Shown here one piece after another: positions 44,032 to 54,447 of a stretch of DNA of 64,000 nt (position 1 is the stretch's first letter; every line of letters begins with the position of its first letter). Where the stretch lies: the NCBI RefSeq assembly GCF_020035535.1, contig NZ_CP083349.1, positions 496,001 to 560,000 on the forward strand, in the 5' to 3' direction. A program made the translations under genes and the position numbers. The DNA comes from Ensifer adhaerens (GTDB lineage Bacteria > Pseudomonadota > Alphaproteobacteria > Rhizobiales > Rhizobiaceae). Below the pieces are notes generated by a model. It had not been told where the DNA came from and ran no database searches. It saw only the letters and a list, made by a program, of their open reading frames with translations.

Positions 44032-44591
44032 CCCAGGAGCCTGCCGGCCTCGTCGTTCACATCAACGGCTGGCCGGGAACCGGTAAGCTCACGATCGCGC
44101 GCCATCTGGCTGAAAGGCTGGGCGCGCGCCTCGCCGACAACCACACGCTGATCAATCCCGCCGAGGCGCTGTTTTCGCGTGGCACGCCCCTCTATCGTTC
44201 GCTGCGTGCGGCCATCCGCGAAAGTGTGTTCGAACACATCGCCAAGGCGCCGGCCGAGCAATCCTTCGTCTTTACCGATGCGCTGTCGGATGATGCCGCC
44301 GATAACCGCGCCTTCGAAGACTATGCTGCACTCGCGCAAAGACGGGGCGCGCGCTTCGTCGCGGTCGTCATCGATTGCGGTCTTGAGGAAAACTTGAAGC
44401 GGCTAACGCGGGCGGGCAGAGCCAAGCAGCACAAGTTGACCGATCCCGAGGTGCTCCTCGGATTGCGGCGTGCTCACAGGCTGCTGCGGGGCAAAGGCGA
44501 CCAGTTGGTCGAGATCGACGTGACGGTGCTCGGCGCCGACGAAGCGGCGGAAGCGATCGCGGCTGCGATCGCCGGTCCCGTTGTCAGATGA
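44028..44591 (+). CDS. P-loop kinase-like protein (AAA_33 type)
   Basis: A 187-residue protein. The Walker A is [10 protein letters not shown] (about 13-22), with downstream helices as in small-molecule or shikimate-like kinases. The substrate is unknown. It starts with TTG at 44028, overlapping the glyQ stop (TTGA), so it is translationally coupled to glyQ. The ORF continues upstream in a second frame of glyQ, but those residues are a shadow. It ends 8 bases inside the minus-strand secreted-protein gene. Confidence 0.7.
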   Translation: MTQEPAGLVVHINGWPGTGKLTIARHLAERLGARLADNHTLINPAEALFSRGTPLYRSLRAAIRESVFEHIAKAPAEQSFVFTDALSDDAADNRAFEDYAALAQRRGARFVAVVIDCGLEENLKRLTRAGRAKQHKLTDPEVLLGLRRAHRLLRGKGDQLVEIDVTVLGADEAAEAIAAAIAGPVVR

Positions 44592-44781
44592 CCCGAGCTG
44601 CGTTGACGTCGTTCTTGCAGAACGGCTTCAAGGTGGGGTAGGCGCCGGTATAGACTTGGCCGGAATAGGTCTGCAAGGCGCGGCGAACACCGGTCGGCCG
44701 TTCGGCTGAGGCGACGCTCGCATAGGCAACGAAGAGCGCCGTAAAGGCGGTCACGTTGATGAGGGTTGCGAGCGTTTTCAT
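44584..44781 (-). CDS. Small secreted protein
   Basis: 65 residues, MKTLATLINVTAFTALFVAYASVASA then a mature part of about 40 residues with one Cys ([15 protein letters not shown]). The signal peptide is clear. I recognise no family. It converges with and slightly overlaps the kinase-like gene. Upstream, a perfect dyad separates it from lemA. Confidence 0.6.
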   Translation of the reverse strand: MKTLATLINVTAFTALFVAYASVASAERPTGVRRALQTYSGQVYTGAYPTLKPFCKNDVNAARVI

Positions 44782-44903
44782 GGACTTCACTTCGGTTTCG
44801 GGTTGTTCGTTGGGGGGACTATCGCCCATCGACCGCCCGGTCGCCGTTACCATTGGAACAGGAATCGAGATGTATCGGCGTGAGGACGCATTGCTGCGGT
44901 GAA

Positions 44904-44919
44904 CAGTGTGTTCACACTG
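44904..44919. promoter_or_regulatory. Perfect dyad between secreted-protein gene and lemA
   Basis: CAGTGTG-TT-CACACTG is a perfect 7+7 inverted repeat in the 247-base divergent region. It is symmetric enough to be a protein-binding operator. No regulator gene is adjacent, so the binder is unknown. Confidence 0.4.
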
Positions 44920-45028
44920 CGAATGGCAATTGGGGAGGAGTGCGTTTCTCGGCCCGAATGCTGCAGAAAGCGCTATGAAGCTGAGACGCGGATGTTAATC
45001 TCTGCGCGAATTCTTTGGAGGGTGCCCT

Positions 45029-45577
45029 ATGATCGGTCTGGCAATTGCCGTCGTCGTGATCCTGTATCTGGTTTTCGTCTATAACGGTCTCGTCAAGGCG
45101 CGGCAGATCGCCGAGGAGGCGTGGTCGGGCATCGATGTGCAGTTGAAGCGCCGTGCCGATCTCATTCCCAACCTGATCGAGACGGTGAAGGGCTATGCCG
45201 CACACGAGAAATCGACGCTGGAAGAGGTGATTGCCATGCGCAACCGCGCCCAGGCGGTGCCATCCGGCGACGTCGAGGGGCGGGCCCAGGCCGAGGGTGC
45301 GCTTTCCCAGGCGCTCGGCAAGCTGTTCGCGCTGGCGGAAGCCTATCCGGACCTGAAGGCCAACGAAAACTTTGCCGAGCTGCAGCGTTCGCTGGAGACG
45401 ATCGAGGGCGAGATCCAGATGTCGCGCCGTTACTACAACGGTGCGGCCCGCGACCTCAACGTCAAGGTCGAGAGCTTCCCGTCCAACCTGATCGCCAACG
45501 CCTTCCGCTTCGTCAAAGCCGGCTATTTCGAGATCACCAACGAAGCCGACCGCGCGGTGCCGCAGGTCAAGTTCTGA
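45029..45577 (+). CDS. lemA: LemA family protein
   Basis: A 182-residue membrane-anchored helical protein. An N-terminal transmembrane helix (about 1-20, MIGLAIAVVVILYLVFVYNG) is followed by the LemA bundle with VDVQLKRRADLIPNLIETVKGYA-type sequence (about 37-60) and a conserved NAFRFVKAGYFEI near the end. Its function is unknown. A DUF2207 partner usually follows directly, but here an EPSP synthase gene sits between them. GGAGG precedes the ATG. Confidence 0.92.
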   Translation: MIGLAIAVVVILYLVFVYNGLVKARQIAEEAWSGIDVQLKRRADLIPNLIETVKGYAAHEKSTLEEVIAMRNRAQAVPSGDVEGRAQAEGALSQALGKLFALAEAYPDLKANENFAELQRSLETIEGEIQMSRRYYNGAARDLNVKVESFPSNLIANAFRFVKAGYFEITNEADRAVPQVKF

Positions 45578-45656
45578 CCATATTCAATCGATCGCCAAAC
45601 ACATTCCGGCCGCGGGCTCCCATCGCGGCTCAATTCGCATCAAGAGACCCCATTCG

Positions 45657-46928
45657 ATGACCACCGACAGCATGAAGAAACTGACCATCCTGCCGACCGA
45701 CCATCCGCTCCGCGGCCATGTGCGCCCGCCGGGTTCGAAGTCGATCACCAACCGCGCGCTTTTGCTTGCCGGCCTTGCGAAGGGCACGAGCCGGCTGACA
45801 GGCGCGCTGAAGAGCGACGACACGCGTTACATGGCGGATGCGCTGAGGGCGATGGGTGTCGAGGTGAGCGAGCCGGATGAAACCACCTTTGTCGTAACAA
45901 GCACGGGCGAACTTCTCCCGCCGGCCGCACCGCTGTTCCTCGGCAATGCCGGAACTGCTACGCGTTTCCTGACCGCCGCTGCGGCGCTCGTTGATGGCAC
46001 CGTCGTCGTCGACGGTGACCAGCACATGCGCAAGCGCCCGATCAAGCCGCTGGTCGAAGCGCTCGGCGCTCTCGGCGTCGAGGTCACCTCCGAAACCGGC
46101 TGCCCGCCGGTGACCGTCAAGGGCACCGGTGGCTTTCCGGCCGGGCGCGTCGTCATCGATGCCGGCCTCTCCAGCCAGTACGTTTCTGCCCTGCTGATGG
46201 CGGCACCGGGCGCCAAGGGGCCGGTCAGCATCGAGCTTGCCGGCGACGAGATCGGCGCGCGCGGCTATATCGACCTGACGGTCGCCGCCATGCGCGCCTT
46301 CGGCGCCGAAGTTGAGCAGGTGAGCCCGTCCGTCTGGCAGGTCGCGCCGACCGGCTACAAGGCGGCCGACTACGTTATCGAGCCGGACGCTTCGGCCGCC
46401 ACTTATCTCTGGGCGGCGGAAGTGTTGACCGGTGGCGCCATCGATCTCGGCGTCCCGGCGACGGCCTTTTCGCAACCGGATGCGCGCGCCCATGCGGTGA
46501 TTTCAAGCTTCCCGAACCTGCCCGCCGTCATCGACGGTTCGCAGATGCAGGACGCGATCCCGACGATCGCGGTACTTGCCGCCTTCAACAACACGCCGGT
46601 GCGCTTCGTCGGCCTCGCAAACCTTCGCGTCAAGGAATGCGACCGTGTGCGCGCGCTGTCGCTCGGCCTGACGGCGATCCGGCCCGGCCTGGCGCACGAG
46701 GAGGGTGACGATCTGATTGTCTCCTCCGATCCCACGCTCACCGGCCAGACCTTGCCCGCCTCGATCGATACCTTCGCTGACCACCGTATCGCCATGAGCT
46801 TCGCGCTTGCCGGCCTGAAGATCCACGGCATCACGATCGAGGACCCCGGCTGCGTCGCGAAAACCTACCCGACCTATTGGGACGCGCTCGCTTCGCTGGG
46901 CGTCGATTTCACTGGCGACCGGCCTTGA
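45657..46928 (+). CDS. 3-phosphoshikimate 1-carboxyvinyltransferase (EPSP synthase), class I-like
   Basis: A 423-residue enzyme of aromatic amino acid synthesis. The catalytic set is intact: PGSKSITNRALLLA (Lys/Arg), GNAGTATRFLT, RKRPI, SSQY, QDAIPT (Asp), RVKECDR (Glu), ADHRIAMS and AKTYP. The type is not the class II (CP4-like) form usual for rhizobial aroA next to cmk and rpsA, and position 101 (E. coli Pro) is Phe. It is probably a second EPSP synthase. It sits 79 bases after lemA and 100 bases before DUF2207. Confidence 0.85.
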   Translation: MTTDSMKKLTILPTDHPLRGHVRPPGSKSITNRALLLAGLAKGTSRLTGALKSDDTRYMADALRAMGVEVSEPDETTFVVTSTGELLPPAAPLFLGNAGTATRFLTAAAALVDGTVVVDGDQHMRKRPIKPLVEALGALGVEVTSETGCPPVTVKGTGGFPAGRVVIDAGLSSQYVSALLMAAPGAKGPVSIELAGDEIGARGYIDLTVAAMRAFGAEVEQVSPSVWQVAPTGYKAADYVIEPDASAATYLWAAEVLTGGAIDLGVPATAFSQPDARAHAVISSFPNLPAVIDGSQMQDAIPTIAVLAAFNNTPVRFVGLANLRVKECDRVRALSLGLTAIRPGLAHEEGDDLIVSSDPTLTGQTLPASIDTFADHRIAMSFALAGLKIHGITIEDPGCVAKTYPTYWDALASLGVDFTGDRP

Positions 46929-47028
46929 TACCGGGCGGGATGCGGGTCCGTGTCTGCGGTTTCTGCGCGCATCCCGTTCTCAGCCATAAGAACCGATCCC
47001 GTGTCTTGAACCTCAACCGGAAGAAAGC

Positions 47029-48978
47029 TTGATCCGCATGGTCCGTTTCGCTGCCGCATTTGCCGTTCTGGTGTTTTTGCTGGCATCGGCGGGCGTCGGT
47101 CGGGCGGAGGAGGTCTTCTCCGCCTATCGCTCCGTCATCGATGTCGCCAAGGACGGCACGATGACAGTGACCGAGACGATCACGGCGACGGTTGAGGGTA
47201 ACAAGATCCGTCGCGGTATCTATCGCGACCTGCCGTTGACTTTCACCGATGCCAAGGGCAAGCGCAGCAAGGTCGATTTCAAGCTGCTCTCTGTCGAGCG
47301 CGACGGTGAGGAGGAGCCCTACCGCACCGAGACAATCAACGGCGGCATCCGTATCTACACCGGTTCGGCCGAGGTCTTTCTGGAGCGGGGCGAGCATACC
47401 TTCCAGTTCACCTATGAAACCGGCCGGCAGATCCGCTTCTTCGACGATCACGACGAACTCTACTGGAACGTCACCGGCACTGAGTGGGACTTCCCGATCG
47501 ACGAGGCGAGCGCGACCGTGACGCTGCCGGAGGGTGTGCGGGCCGAAGCGCTCGACTACTTCACGGGCGGCTATGGCGCGACCGGCAAGGACGCGCGTGC
47601 ATCCAGGGATGGTAGCGAGATCTTCTTTGCCACCACCCGCCGTCTCGAACCGCGCGAAGGGCTGACGATCGCGATCAAGATGCCGAAGCGCAGCATCGAC
47701 AGGCCCACCTCCAGCCAGGAAAATGCCTGGTGGCTGCACGACCATCTGGCGCTCGTCATCGCCGGCGCCGGCCTGGCCGTCGTCCTTCTCTACTATAGCC
47801 AGGCCTGGCTCAGGGTCGGACGTGATCCGAACCGCGGCGTCATGGTGCCGCGCTGGGATCCGCCGGAAGGCATCTCGCCGGCGCTGGTCAACTATATCGA
47901 CAACAGGGGCTTTTCCGGCGAGGGCTGGACGGCGCTGTCGGCGGCCGCACTCAATCTTGCGGTCAAGGGCCATGTCGTTCTCGAAGACCTGAAGAACGCC
48001 ATCGTCATTGCCGCCACCGGCAAGAAAGCCGACGAAAAACTGCCGACCGGCGAGGCGGCCGTGATGAAGGCGGTCAATGCGGCGGGTGGCAAGCTCACCA
48101 TCGACCGTGCCCATGGCACCCGGGTGCAGGCGACCGGAGCGGATTTTCGTAACGCCATGGAACGCGAGCATCGCGGCAAATATTATCTGTCGAACACCGG
48201 CTATGTGGTTGCCGGCGTCATCCTGTCGGTGTTGGCGGTCGCAGCCGTATTCTTCTTCGGCGACCTCAGCGAGGACAGCCTGCCGCTGGTGATCGTTCCC
48301 GTTTTCATCGCCTTCTTCGTATCGATCCTCGCCGTCTCCTTCGGCAAGTCGCTTCGGCGCGAAAAGAGCCTGATGAGCCGGATCATGTCGATCGTGGTGG
48401 TCGCCTTCATCGGCTTCGTCGCGTTCACGATCTTTTCGGCGATCCTGGCCGCCGTCTTCTATTCCGCGGCTGAGACCGACGAATTGCCGTTGCTGTTCGT
48501 CATTGGCGCCATTGTCCTCGTGAATGTGCTGTTCTTCTTCCTGATGGGCGCACCGACGCCACTTGGCACGCGGATGATGGACGGCATCGACGGGCTCAGG
48601 CAATACATGACGCTCGCCGAAAAGGACCGGATGAACATGCAAGGGGCGCCCGAGATGTCACCCCGGCATTTTGAGACGCTGCTCCCCTATGCCGTGGCGC
48701 TCGGCGTCGAAAAGCCCTGGACCGAGACTTTCGATCGCTGGTTGCTTGCCGCCGCGGCAGGCGCTGCTGCGGCCGCGGCCTATCAGCCGAGCTGGTATCA
48801 CGGCGACAATTTCGGCTCGAGCACTTTCGGCGACCGCATCGGCGGCTTTGCTGGCTCGATGGCGGACACGATGACGTCGTCCCTGCCGCCTCCACCCAAG
48901 TCGTCATCGTCAGGCTTTTCGTCCGGTGGCGGCTTTTCCGGCGGCGGCGGCGGTGGTGGTGGTGGCGGCGGCTGGTAA
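47029..48978 (+). CDS. DUF2207 membrane protein
   Basis: A 649-residue protein with a signal peptide ([22 protein letters not shown]), an extracytoplasmic DUF2207 beta domain (about 28-230), and transmembrane segments near 242-260, 392-412, 418-435, 455-480 and 490-510. The tail is Gly/Ser-rich ([12 protein letters not shown]). It is commonly paired with LemA. TTG 47029 has GGAAGAAAG close upstream, and ATG 47038 (MVRFAAAF) is the alternative start. Confidence 0.85.
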   Translation: MIRMVRFAAAFAVLVFLLASAGVGRAEEVFSAYRSVIDVAKDGTMTVTETITATVEGNKIRRGIYRDLPLTFTDAKGKRSKVDFKLLSVERDGEEEPYRTETINGGIRIYTGSAEVFLERGEHTFQFTYETGRQIRFFDDHDELYWNVTGTEWDFPIDEASATVTLPEGVRAEALDYFTGGYGATGKDARASRDGSEIFFATTRRLEPREGLTIAIKMPKRSIDRPTSSQENAWWLHDHLALVIAGAGLAVVLLYYSQAWLRVGRDPNRGVMVPRWDPPEGISPALVNYIDNRGFSGEGWTALSAAALNLAVKGHVVLEDLKNAIVIAATGKKADEKLPTGEAAVMKAVNAAGGKLTIDRAHGTRVQATGADFRNAMEREHRGKYYLSNTGYVVAGVILSVLAVAAVFFFGDLSEDSLPLVIVPVFIAFFVSILAVSFGKSLRREKSLMSRIMSIVVVAFIGFVAFTIFSAILAAVFYSAAETDELPLLFVIGAIVLVNVLFFFLMGAPTPLGTRMMDGIDGLRQYMTLAEKDRMNMQGAPEMSPRHFETLLPYAVALGVEKPWTETFDRWLLAAAAGAAAAAAYQPSWYHGDNFGSSTFGDRIGGFAGSMADTMTSSLPPPPKSSSSGFSSGGGFSGGGGGGGGGGGW

Positions 48979-49089
48979 GCGCCGGCGTATGCGCGCTGAG
49001 ACAGCCAAATTCATCGACGGGCTTGGTGACATTCTTGCCAGAGATTGCTAAGTCCGCCGCAACCGTCCGGAACAGAAAAAGTCACGCCT

Positions 49090-51255
49090 ATGCCCGATCT
49101 TCTTATCGAACTCCGCTCCGAGGAAATTCCTGCCCGCCTGCAGCGCAAGGCGGCCGGCGACCTCAAGAAGCTGCTGACCGATGCCCTGGTCGAAGCGGGC
49201 CTGACCTATGAGGGTGCGCGCGAATACTGGACGCCGCGCCGGTTGACGCTCGATATCCGTGGCCTCAACGCCCGCTCGGCCGATATCCGCGAAGAGCGCA
49301 AGGGCCCGCGCACCGACGCCAACGAAAAGGCGATCGAAGGCTTTCTGCGCGGCGCCGGCCTCTCCTCGATCAGCGAGGCGCATGTCCACAGCGACCCGAA
49401 GAAGGGCGATTTCTACGTCGCCCACATCGTCAAGCCGGGTCGTGCCGCCGAAGAGATCATCGCCGAGGCGATGCCGGGCATCATTCGCAATTTCCCCTGG
49501 CCGAAGCCGATGCGCTCCGGCGTCGCCTCGGCAAAGCCCGGTGCGCTTCGCTGGGTCCGCCCGCTGCAGTCGATCGTCTGCACCTTCGGTTCGGAAACCG
49601 AGGAAACCCACGTAATCGCGTTTGAGGTCGACGGTATCGTCGCCTCGAACGTCACCTATGGTCACCGCTTCCACGCGCCGGAAGCAATCACCGTTCGCCG
49701 CTTTGCCGACTACGCCGAGAAGCTGGAAAAGGCGAAGGTCGTTCTCGACGGCGAGCGCCGCAAGGAAATGATCCTTGCCGATGCGCGCAACGTGGCCTTC
49801 GCCAATGGCCTGGAGCTCGTCGAAGACGAAGGTCTGCTCGAAGAGGTCTCGGGCCTCGTCGAATGGCCGCAGGTGCTGATGGGCAGCTTCGAGGAGGCCT
49901 ATCTCGAAATCCCCTCGGAAATCATCCGGCTGACCATCAAGACCAACCAGAAGTGCTTCGTCACCCGCGCGCCGGGTGCCGAAACGCTCTCCAACAAGTT
50001 TATCCTCGTTTCGAACATCGAGGCCAAGGACGGCGGCAAGGAGATCGTGCACGGCAACGGCAAGGTCGTGCGCGCTCGCCTTTCGGATGCGGCGCATTTC
50101 TGGCATCGCGACCAGGGCAACCTGCCGGATCTCGAAACGCTGGAAGCGTCCGCGAAGAAGTTCAGCCTGGATCTCAAGAAACCGCTCGACCAACGCATGG
50201 CCAAGCTCGACGCCCTGAACGTTACCTTCCACGCCAAGCTCGGCACCCAGGGCGAACGCGTCGCCCGCATCCGGGCGCTGGCCGCTGAACTCGCCAAGGT
50301 CACCGGCGCCGACCAGAGGCTCGTCGATCGCGCCGTTGTGCTCGCGAAGGCGGACCTGCGCACCGAAGCGGTTGGTGAATTCCCCGAGCTTCAGGGCATC
50401 ATGGGCCACAAATACGCGCTGCTTCAGGGCGAAGAGCAGTCGGTCGCCGATGCGCTCGAGGATCACTACAAACCGCAAGGTCCGTCCGACCGCGTGCCGA
50501 CCGAACCGGTCGCAGTGACGGTCGCGCTTGCCGACAAGCTCGACACGCTCGTCGGCTTCTGGGCGATCGACGAAAAGCCGACCGGCTCCAAGGATCCCTA
50601 TGCGCTGCGCCGCGCGGCACTCGGCGTCATCCGTCTGATCCTGGAAGGCAAGGCGCGTCTGGCGTTGCTGCCGGCTTTTGAAACGGCACTCGTCGCGCTT
50701 CGTGCGCAGAAGCCGGCGCTTGCGGATGATGTTTCCGCCGATCTGCTCTCCTTCTTCCACGATCGCCTCAAGGTCTACCTGCGAGATCTCGGCGCCCGTC
50801 ATGACCTGATCGACGCCGTGCTGACGTCGGATTCGGACGACCTGCTGATGATCGCCCGCCGCGTCGAGGCACTCACGGCCTTCATCACCGACGAAGAGGG
50901 CAGGAACCTGCTCGCCGGCACCAAGCGCGCGACGCAGATCCTGGCGGCCGAGGAAAAGAAGGGCACGACCGTCGCCGACGCCGTCGACGCCGGCCTCTTC
51001 CGTCTCGATGCCGAAAAGGCGCTGCACCAGGCCGTCGAAGCCGGCTCCGGCGAAGCGCGCGCGGCGATCGCCAAGGAGGATTTCCGCTCCGCAATGGAAG
51101 CGTTGGCAAAGCTGCGCCAGCCCGTCGACCAGTTCTTCAACGACGTACTGGTCAATGACGACGATGCGGCGATCCGCGGTAACCGCCTGGCACTGCTCGG
51201 CCTCATCCGCTCGGCCACCGGCACGGTCGCGGACTTCTCGAAGATCGCCGGCTAA
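49090..51255 (+). CDS. glyS: Glycyl-tRNA synthetase beta subunit
   Basis: A 721-residue tRNA-binding subunit of the alpha2beta2 glycyl-tRNA synthetase. [15 protein letters not shown] at the N-terminus is the family signature, an HD-like domain lies mid-protein, and the C-terminal part is an anticodon-binding DALR-like domain ([16 protein letters not shown]). ATG 49090 ([10 protein letters not shown]) was chosen over 49045. It is separated from glyQ by about 5 kb and at least six genes, all but one in the same direction. Confidence 0.95.
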   Translation: MPDLLIELRSEEIPARLQRKAAGDLKKLLTDALVEAGLTYEGAREYWTPRRLTLDIRGLNARSADIREERKGPRTDANEKAIEGFLRGAGLSSISEAHVHSDPKKGDFYVAHIVKPGRAAEEIIAEAMPGIIRNFPWPKPMRSGVASAKPGALRWVRPLQSIVCTFGSETEETHVIAFEVDGIVASNVTYGHRFHAPEAITVRRFADYAEKLEKAKVVLDGERRKEMILADARNVAFANGLELVEDEGLLEEVSGLVEWPQVLMGSFEEAYLEIPSEIIRLTIKTNQKCFVTRAPGAETLSNKFILVSNIEAKDGGKEIVHGNGKVVRARLSDAAHFWHRDQGNLPDLETLEASAKKFSLDLKKPLDQRMAKLDALNVTFHAKLGTQGERVARIRALAAELAKVTGADQRLVDRAVVLAKADLRTEAVGEFPELQGIMGHKYALLQGEEQSVADALEDHYKPQGPSDRVPTEPVAVTVALADKLDTLVGFWAIDEKPTGSKDPYALRRAALGVIRLILEGKARLALLPAFETALVALRAQKPALADDVSADLLSFFHDRLKVYLRDLGARHDLIDAVLTSDSDDLLMIARRVEALTAFITDEEGRNLLAGTKRATQILAAEEKKGTTVADAVDAGLFRLDAEKALHQAVEAGSGEARAAIAKEDFRSAMEALAKLRQPVDQFFNDVLVNDDDAAIRGNRLALLGLIRSATGTVADFSKIAG

Positions 51256-51361
51256 AGCGGAGGGGCGGCCGCCCGTTCGCGGTCGTGGTCGCACAAACGT
51301 TCAAGCAGGTCGCCGCTGAGCGCCCTATATCCTGTCTCCATCAAGCAGATGGAGACAGCCG

Positions 51362-51742
51362 ATGGATATTGCGCAGAAGACCTACAAGCCGATCAATTTC
51401 GCCGAAAAGCTCGCGCTCTTCAACGATCGGTGGCAACCGCGCGTCATTGCCGAACTCAATGACTACCAGTTCAAGATCGTGCGCATCGAGGGCGACTTCA
51501 TCTGGCACGATCACAAGGATACCGACGAGGCCTTCATCGTCCTTGAGGGCACATTGCGCATCGACTTTCGCGATGGCGCGGTGACGCTTGGGCCGGGCGA
51601 GATGTACGTCGTGCCGAAGGGCGTAGAGCACAAGCCCTATGCCGAGCGCGAGGTGAAGATGCTGCTGATCGAGCCGCGCGGCACGCTCAACACCGGTCAT
51701 GAGGGCGGGGAGCGTACAGCCGAGAGCGACCGCTGGATCTGA
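51362..51742 (+). CDS. Cupin domain-containing protein
   Basis: A 126-residue single-domain cupin. Motif 1 is WHDHKDTDEAFIVLEGTLRI (His, His, Glu ligands; split) near 48-65, and motif 2 is PGEMYVVPKGVEHKP (His ligand) near 80-95. It probably binds a metal, and its substrate is not evident. GGAGACAGCC precedes the ATG. The DUF523 gene follows in the same direction. Confidence 0.85.
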   Translation: MDIAQKTYKPINFAEKLALFNDRWQPRVIAELNDYQFKIVRIEGDFIWHDHKDTDEAFIVLEGTLRIDFRDGAVTLGPGEMYVVPKGVEHKPYAEREVKMLLIEPRGTLNTGHEGGERTAESDRWI

Positions 51743-51807
51743 CGCGTCCGCCTGCTGGTGCTTGGATCGCGCTTGATGGATGAGGGAACCTCGGAGTAGA
51801 GGAAGAT

Positions 51808-52308
51808 ATGTCCGAAAAGATCCTCGTCAGCGCCTGCCTCATGGGCCATGCCGTCCGCTATGACGGTCAGTCGAAGCCGCTCGTTCATCCAGCGATCGAC
51901 CGCTGGCGGGCCGAAGGCCGCCTTGTGACCATCTGTCCGGAAATGTCGGCCGGCATGCCGGTGCCGCGCCCGCCGGCCGAAATCGCCGCCGGTGCCGTGG
52001 GCAAAGACGTTCTGGCAGGTAGCGCAAGGGTGGTGGAGATCAACGGTCGCGACGTCACCGAAAGTTTCGTGCGGGCCGCCGAAAATGCGCTTTCGCTGGC
52101 GAAGGAAACCGGCTGTCGCTTCGCGCTGCTGATTGATGGCAGCCCGTCCTGCGGATCCGGCTTCGTCTATGACGGCAGCTTTTCCGGCGCGCGCCATCCG
52201 GGCGAGGGCGTAACCGCAGCCTTGCTCGCCGGCAATGGCATCGAAGTCTATTCGGACAGGGAAATCGACGCGCTTGTCGCGCGGATCGAAGAATTGGAAG
52301 ACCCCTAA
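51808..52308 (+). CDS. DUF523 domain-containing protein
   Basis: A 166-residue soluble protein with SACLMGHAVRYDGQSK (about 8-23), CPEMSAGMPVPRPPAEI (about 46-62) and DGSPSCGSGFVYDG (about 110-123), the conserved Cys-containing stretches of DUF523. Some members act on 2-thiouracil-related or sulfur chemistry, but the function here is not assigned. GAGGAAG precedes the ATG. A hairpin separates it from the convergent gene. Confidence 0.88.
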   Translation: MSEKILVSACLMGHAVRYDGQSKPLVHPAIDRWRAEGRLVTICPEMSAGMPVPRPPAEIAAGAVGKDVLAGSARVVEINGRDVTESFVRAAENALSLAKETGCRFALLIDGSPSCGSGFVYDGSFSGARHPGEGVTAALLAGNGIEVYSDREIDALVARIEELEDP

Positions 52309-52312
52309 AAGA

Positions 52313-52350
52313 AGATTGCGCCCCTGCTTCTCTCAGGGGCGCAATCTCTC
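52313..52350 (-). terminator. Terminator of the HPE1-like gene
   Basis: AGATTGCGCCCCTG-CTTCTCT-CAGGGGCGCAATCT is a perfect 14-bp stem. On the minus strand TCTTTTAGG follows, 81 bases after the secreted-protein stop. It may act on both strands because the DUF523 stop is only 5 bases away. Confidence 0.75.
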
Positions 52351-52427
52351 GCTCTTGCAGCGATACGCCCGTCAGCCTTGCAAGCAGGGGACGGCTGAGC
52401 GGGGCAGGGAACTTTCCCGATAGAAGA

Positions 52428-52961
52428 TCAGTCTAGCCGAAGTTCGAGGGAGGACGGATCAAAATGCCGTGAGGCGATGTCGGCGTCTGGTGTGGAGGCG
52501 GCCGGGCCTGCCATGGAAGCGCCGATCGGCGTGACGGCGGCGGTCTTTGCCGTCCGGTCGATAGCGATCAGCTTTGCGTCGTCGGCTACCGCGTTCTGGT
52601 CGTTCGCATTCGTCGAGACGATGACCGTCGGGGAGGCATCGCCCTCGGCGGCGGCAGCCTTGACGATCTCCTGCGAAGGCTTGCTGACGAAGACGACCGG
52701 CGAGCCACCGAGCCAGGCTTCGGTGCGCACCATCTTCATCTCGCCGTTGATCTTCTTGAGCTCGATCGTTTCGTCGCCCGTCGCAATCGTGGGTACGACA
52801 TAGGTCACCTTCTTCTTCGACTGCAGCGGCGGGCATGCGGCGCAAGAGACCGTGGCGACACTGGCATTGTCGGTCGTGCCGGAAGCGATCGCCTCGATCG
52901 ACGATGCCGCTGCGTTGCCGGCGGCAAGCCCGAGGACGGTGGTGATCAGCAACAGGCGCAT
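52428..52961 (-). CDS. HPE1-like secreted protein
   Basis: 177 residues. It has a signal peptide (MRLLLITTVLGLAAGNAAAS), a CAACP motif (about 40-44), and a core reading ELKKINGEMKMVRTEAWLGGSPVVFVSKPS (split). This resembles proteins annotated in rhizobia as plant virulence effector HPE1-like, a name inherited by homology only. It is likely periplasmic. There is no evidence of effector function. Confidence 0.6.
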   Translation of the reverse strand: MRLLLITTVLGLAAGNAAASSIEAIASGTTDNASVATVSCAACPPLQSKKKVTYVVPTIATGDETIELKKINGEMKMVRTEAWLGGSPVVFVSKPSQEIVKAAAAEGDASPTVIVSTNANDQNAVADDAKLIAIDRTAKTAAVTPIGASMAGPAASTPDADIASRHFDPSSLELRLD

Positions 52962-53068
52962 ACGCTTTCTCCCGCAATTGTTAGCGGTGAGAATATGCGC
53001 GCTCCCTTACTTTCCCGTCAGGAGAATTGGTAAAAATAGAATGATCCGGGGATGAGTTGCGCTCCGGA

Positions 53069-54340
53069 TCACGCTTTCTCGCGGGCAACCGCGCGCCAGC
53101 CGATATCGTGGCGGTAGAAGCCGTTTTCCCAGGAAACCGCCGAGACCGCCGCATAGGCCCCGTCCTTCGCCGCGCCGGCGCTTTCACCCGTCGCGGTGAT
53201 GTTGAGCACGCGGCCGCCGGTTGCGACCAGGGCGCCGTCCTTCATCGCTGTGCCGGCATGGAACACCTTGGTGGTAGCCGAGGCCGCAGGAAGGGCATCG
53301 ATCGGGGTGTTCTTCGTGTAGCTGCCCGGATAACCCTTGGAGGCCATGACCACGGTGAGTGCCGTTTCGTCGCGCCATTCCGCAGTCATGCCGGCGAGCG
53401 TACCGGTCGCGGCGGCATAAAGCAGCGGCAGCAAGTCGCTCTTCATCCGCATCATCAGCACCTGGCATTCCGGGTCGCCGAAGCGGACATTGTATTCGAT
53501 GAGTTCGGGTCCCTTGGCGGTGATCATCAGACCGGCAAAGAAGACGCCGGAGAAGGGGTGGCCGCTTTCCGCCATACCGCGCATCGTCGGCTCGATGATT
53601 TCCTTCATCGTCCGATCGATCATTTCGGTGGTCATGACCGGGGCTGGAGAGTAGGCGCCCATGCCGCCGGTGTTCGGTCCGGTATCGCCGTCGCCAACGC
53701 GCTTGTGATCTTGGGCAGAGGCGAGCGCCAGCGCCGTCTTGCCGTCGCAGAGACAGAAGAAGCTTGCTTCCTCGCCATCGAGATAGGCTTCCACCACCAC
53801 TTCGGCGCCGGCGGAACCAAAGGCGCCGGCAAAACAATCGTCGACGGCAGCGAGCGCCTCGTCGAGCGCCATGGCGACGGTCACACCCTTGCCGGCAGCC
53901 AGACCATCGGCCTTGATGACGATCGGCGCACCCTGTTTGCGCACATAGGCCTTCGCCGTCTCGGCATCGGTGAAGCGGCCATAGGCGCCGGTCGGGATGT
54001 CGTAGCGGGCGCAGAGATCCTTGGTGAAGCCCTTGGAACCTTCAAGCTGGGCGGCGGCGGCAGACGGGCCGAAGACGGCGATGCCGGCTGCGCGCAGCAC
54101 GTCGGCGAGACCGGCGACCAGCGGACCCTCAGGTCCGACGACGACGAAATCGATCGCTTCCTTACGGCAGAAGGCGGCGACGGCCGCATGGTCCTCGGTG
54201 TCGAGGGCGACGATGACAGCTTCTTCGGCGATCCCGGGATTGCCCGGTGCCGCATAGAGCTTCGTCAGTTTGGGAGACTGCGCAATCTTCCATGCAAGGG
54301 CATGCTCGCGCCCACCCGATCCGATCAGAAGAACCTTCAT
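53069..54340 (-). CDS. purD: Phosphoribosylamine-glycine ligase
   Basis: A 423-residue ATP-grasp enzyme of purine synthesis (GAR synthetase). [20 protein letters not shown] is the N-terminal signature, [15 protein letters not shown] follows, [16 protein letters not shown] is the ATP-grasp Lys motif, and [12 protein letters not shown] (metal-binding) is near 290. It lies on the same strand as the GGDEF-EAL gene, 107 bases downstream of it, but probably has its own promoter. Confidence 0.96.
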   Translation of the reverse strand: MKVLLIGSGGREHALAWKIAQSPKLTKLYAAPGNPGIAEEAVIVALDTEDHAAVAAFCRKEAIDFVVVGPEGPLVAGLADVLRAAGIAVFGPSAAAAQLEGSKGFTKDLCARYDIPTGAYGRFTDAETAKAYVRKQGAPIVIKADGLAAGKGVTVAMALDEALAAVDDCFAGAFGSAGAEVVVEAYLDGEEASFFCLCDGKTALALASAQDHKRVGDGDTGPNTGGMGAYSPAPVMTTEMIDRTMKEIIEPTMRGMAESGHPFSGVFFAGLMITAKGPELIEYNVRFGDPECQVLMMRMKSDLLPLLYAAATGTLAGMTAEWRDETALTVVMASKGYPGSYTKNTPIDALPAASATTKVFHAGTAMKDGALVATGGRVLNITATGESAGAAKDGAYAAVSAVSWENGFYRHDIGWRAVAREKA

Positions 54341-54447
54341 TGCAGCCCCCGATATCCTGAAATTGCTGCGCTGCGGTTAAGACGGCAGGGCGGCAAGGTC
54401 AAGGGAAAAGCGGGAGCGGGGCGGCGATTCCCGGCAGTTGCTGCCGT

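Noticed and set aside
49048..51294. A 748-codon minus-strand frame opposite glyS
   Set aside because: glyS is certain on the plus strand. Long antisense frames are expected from its codon bias.
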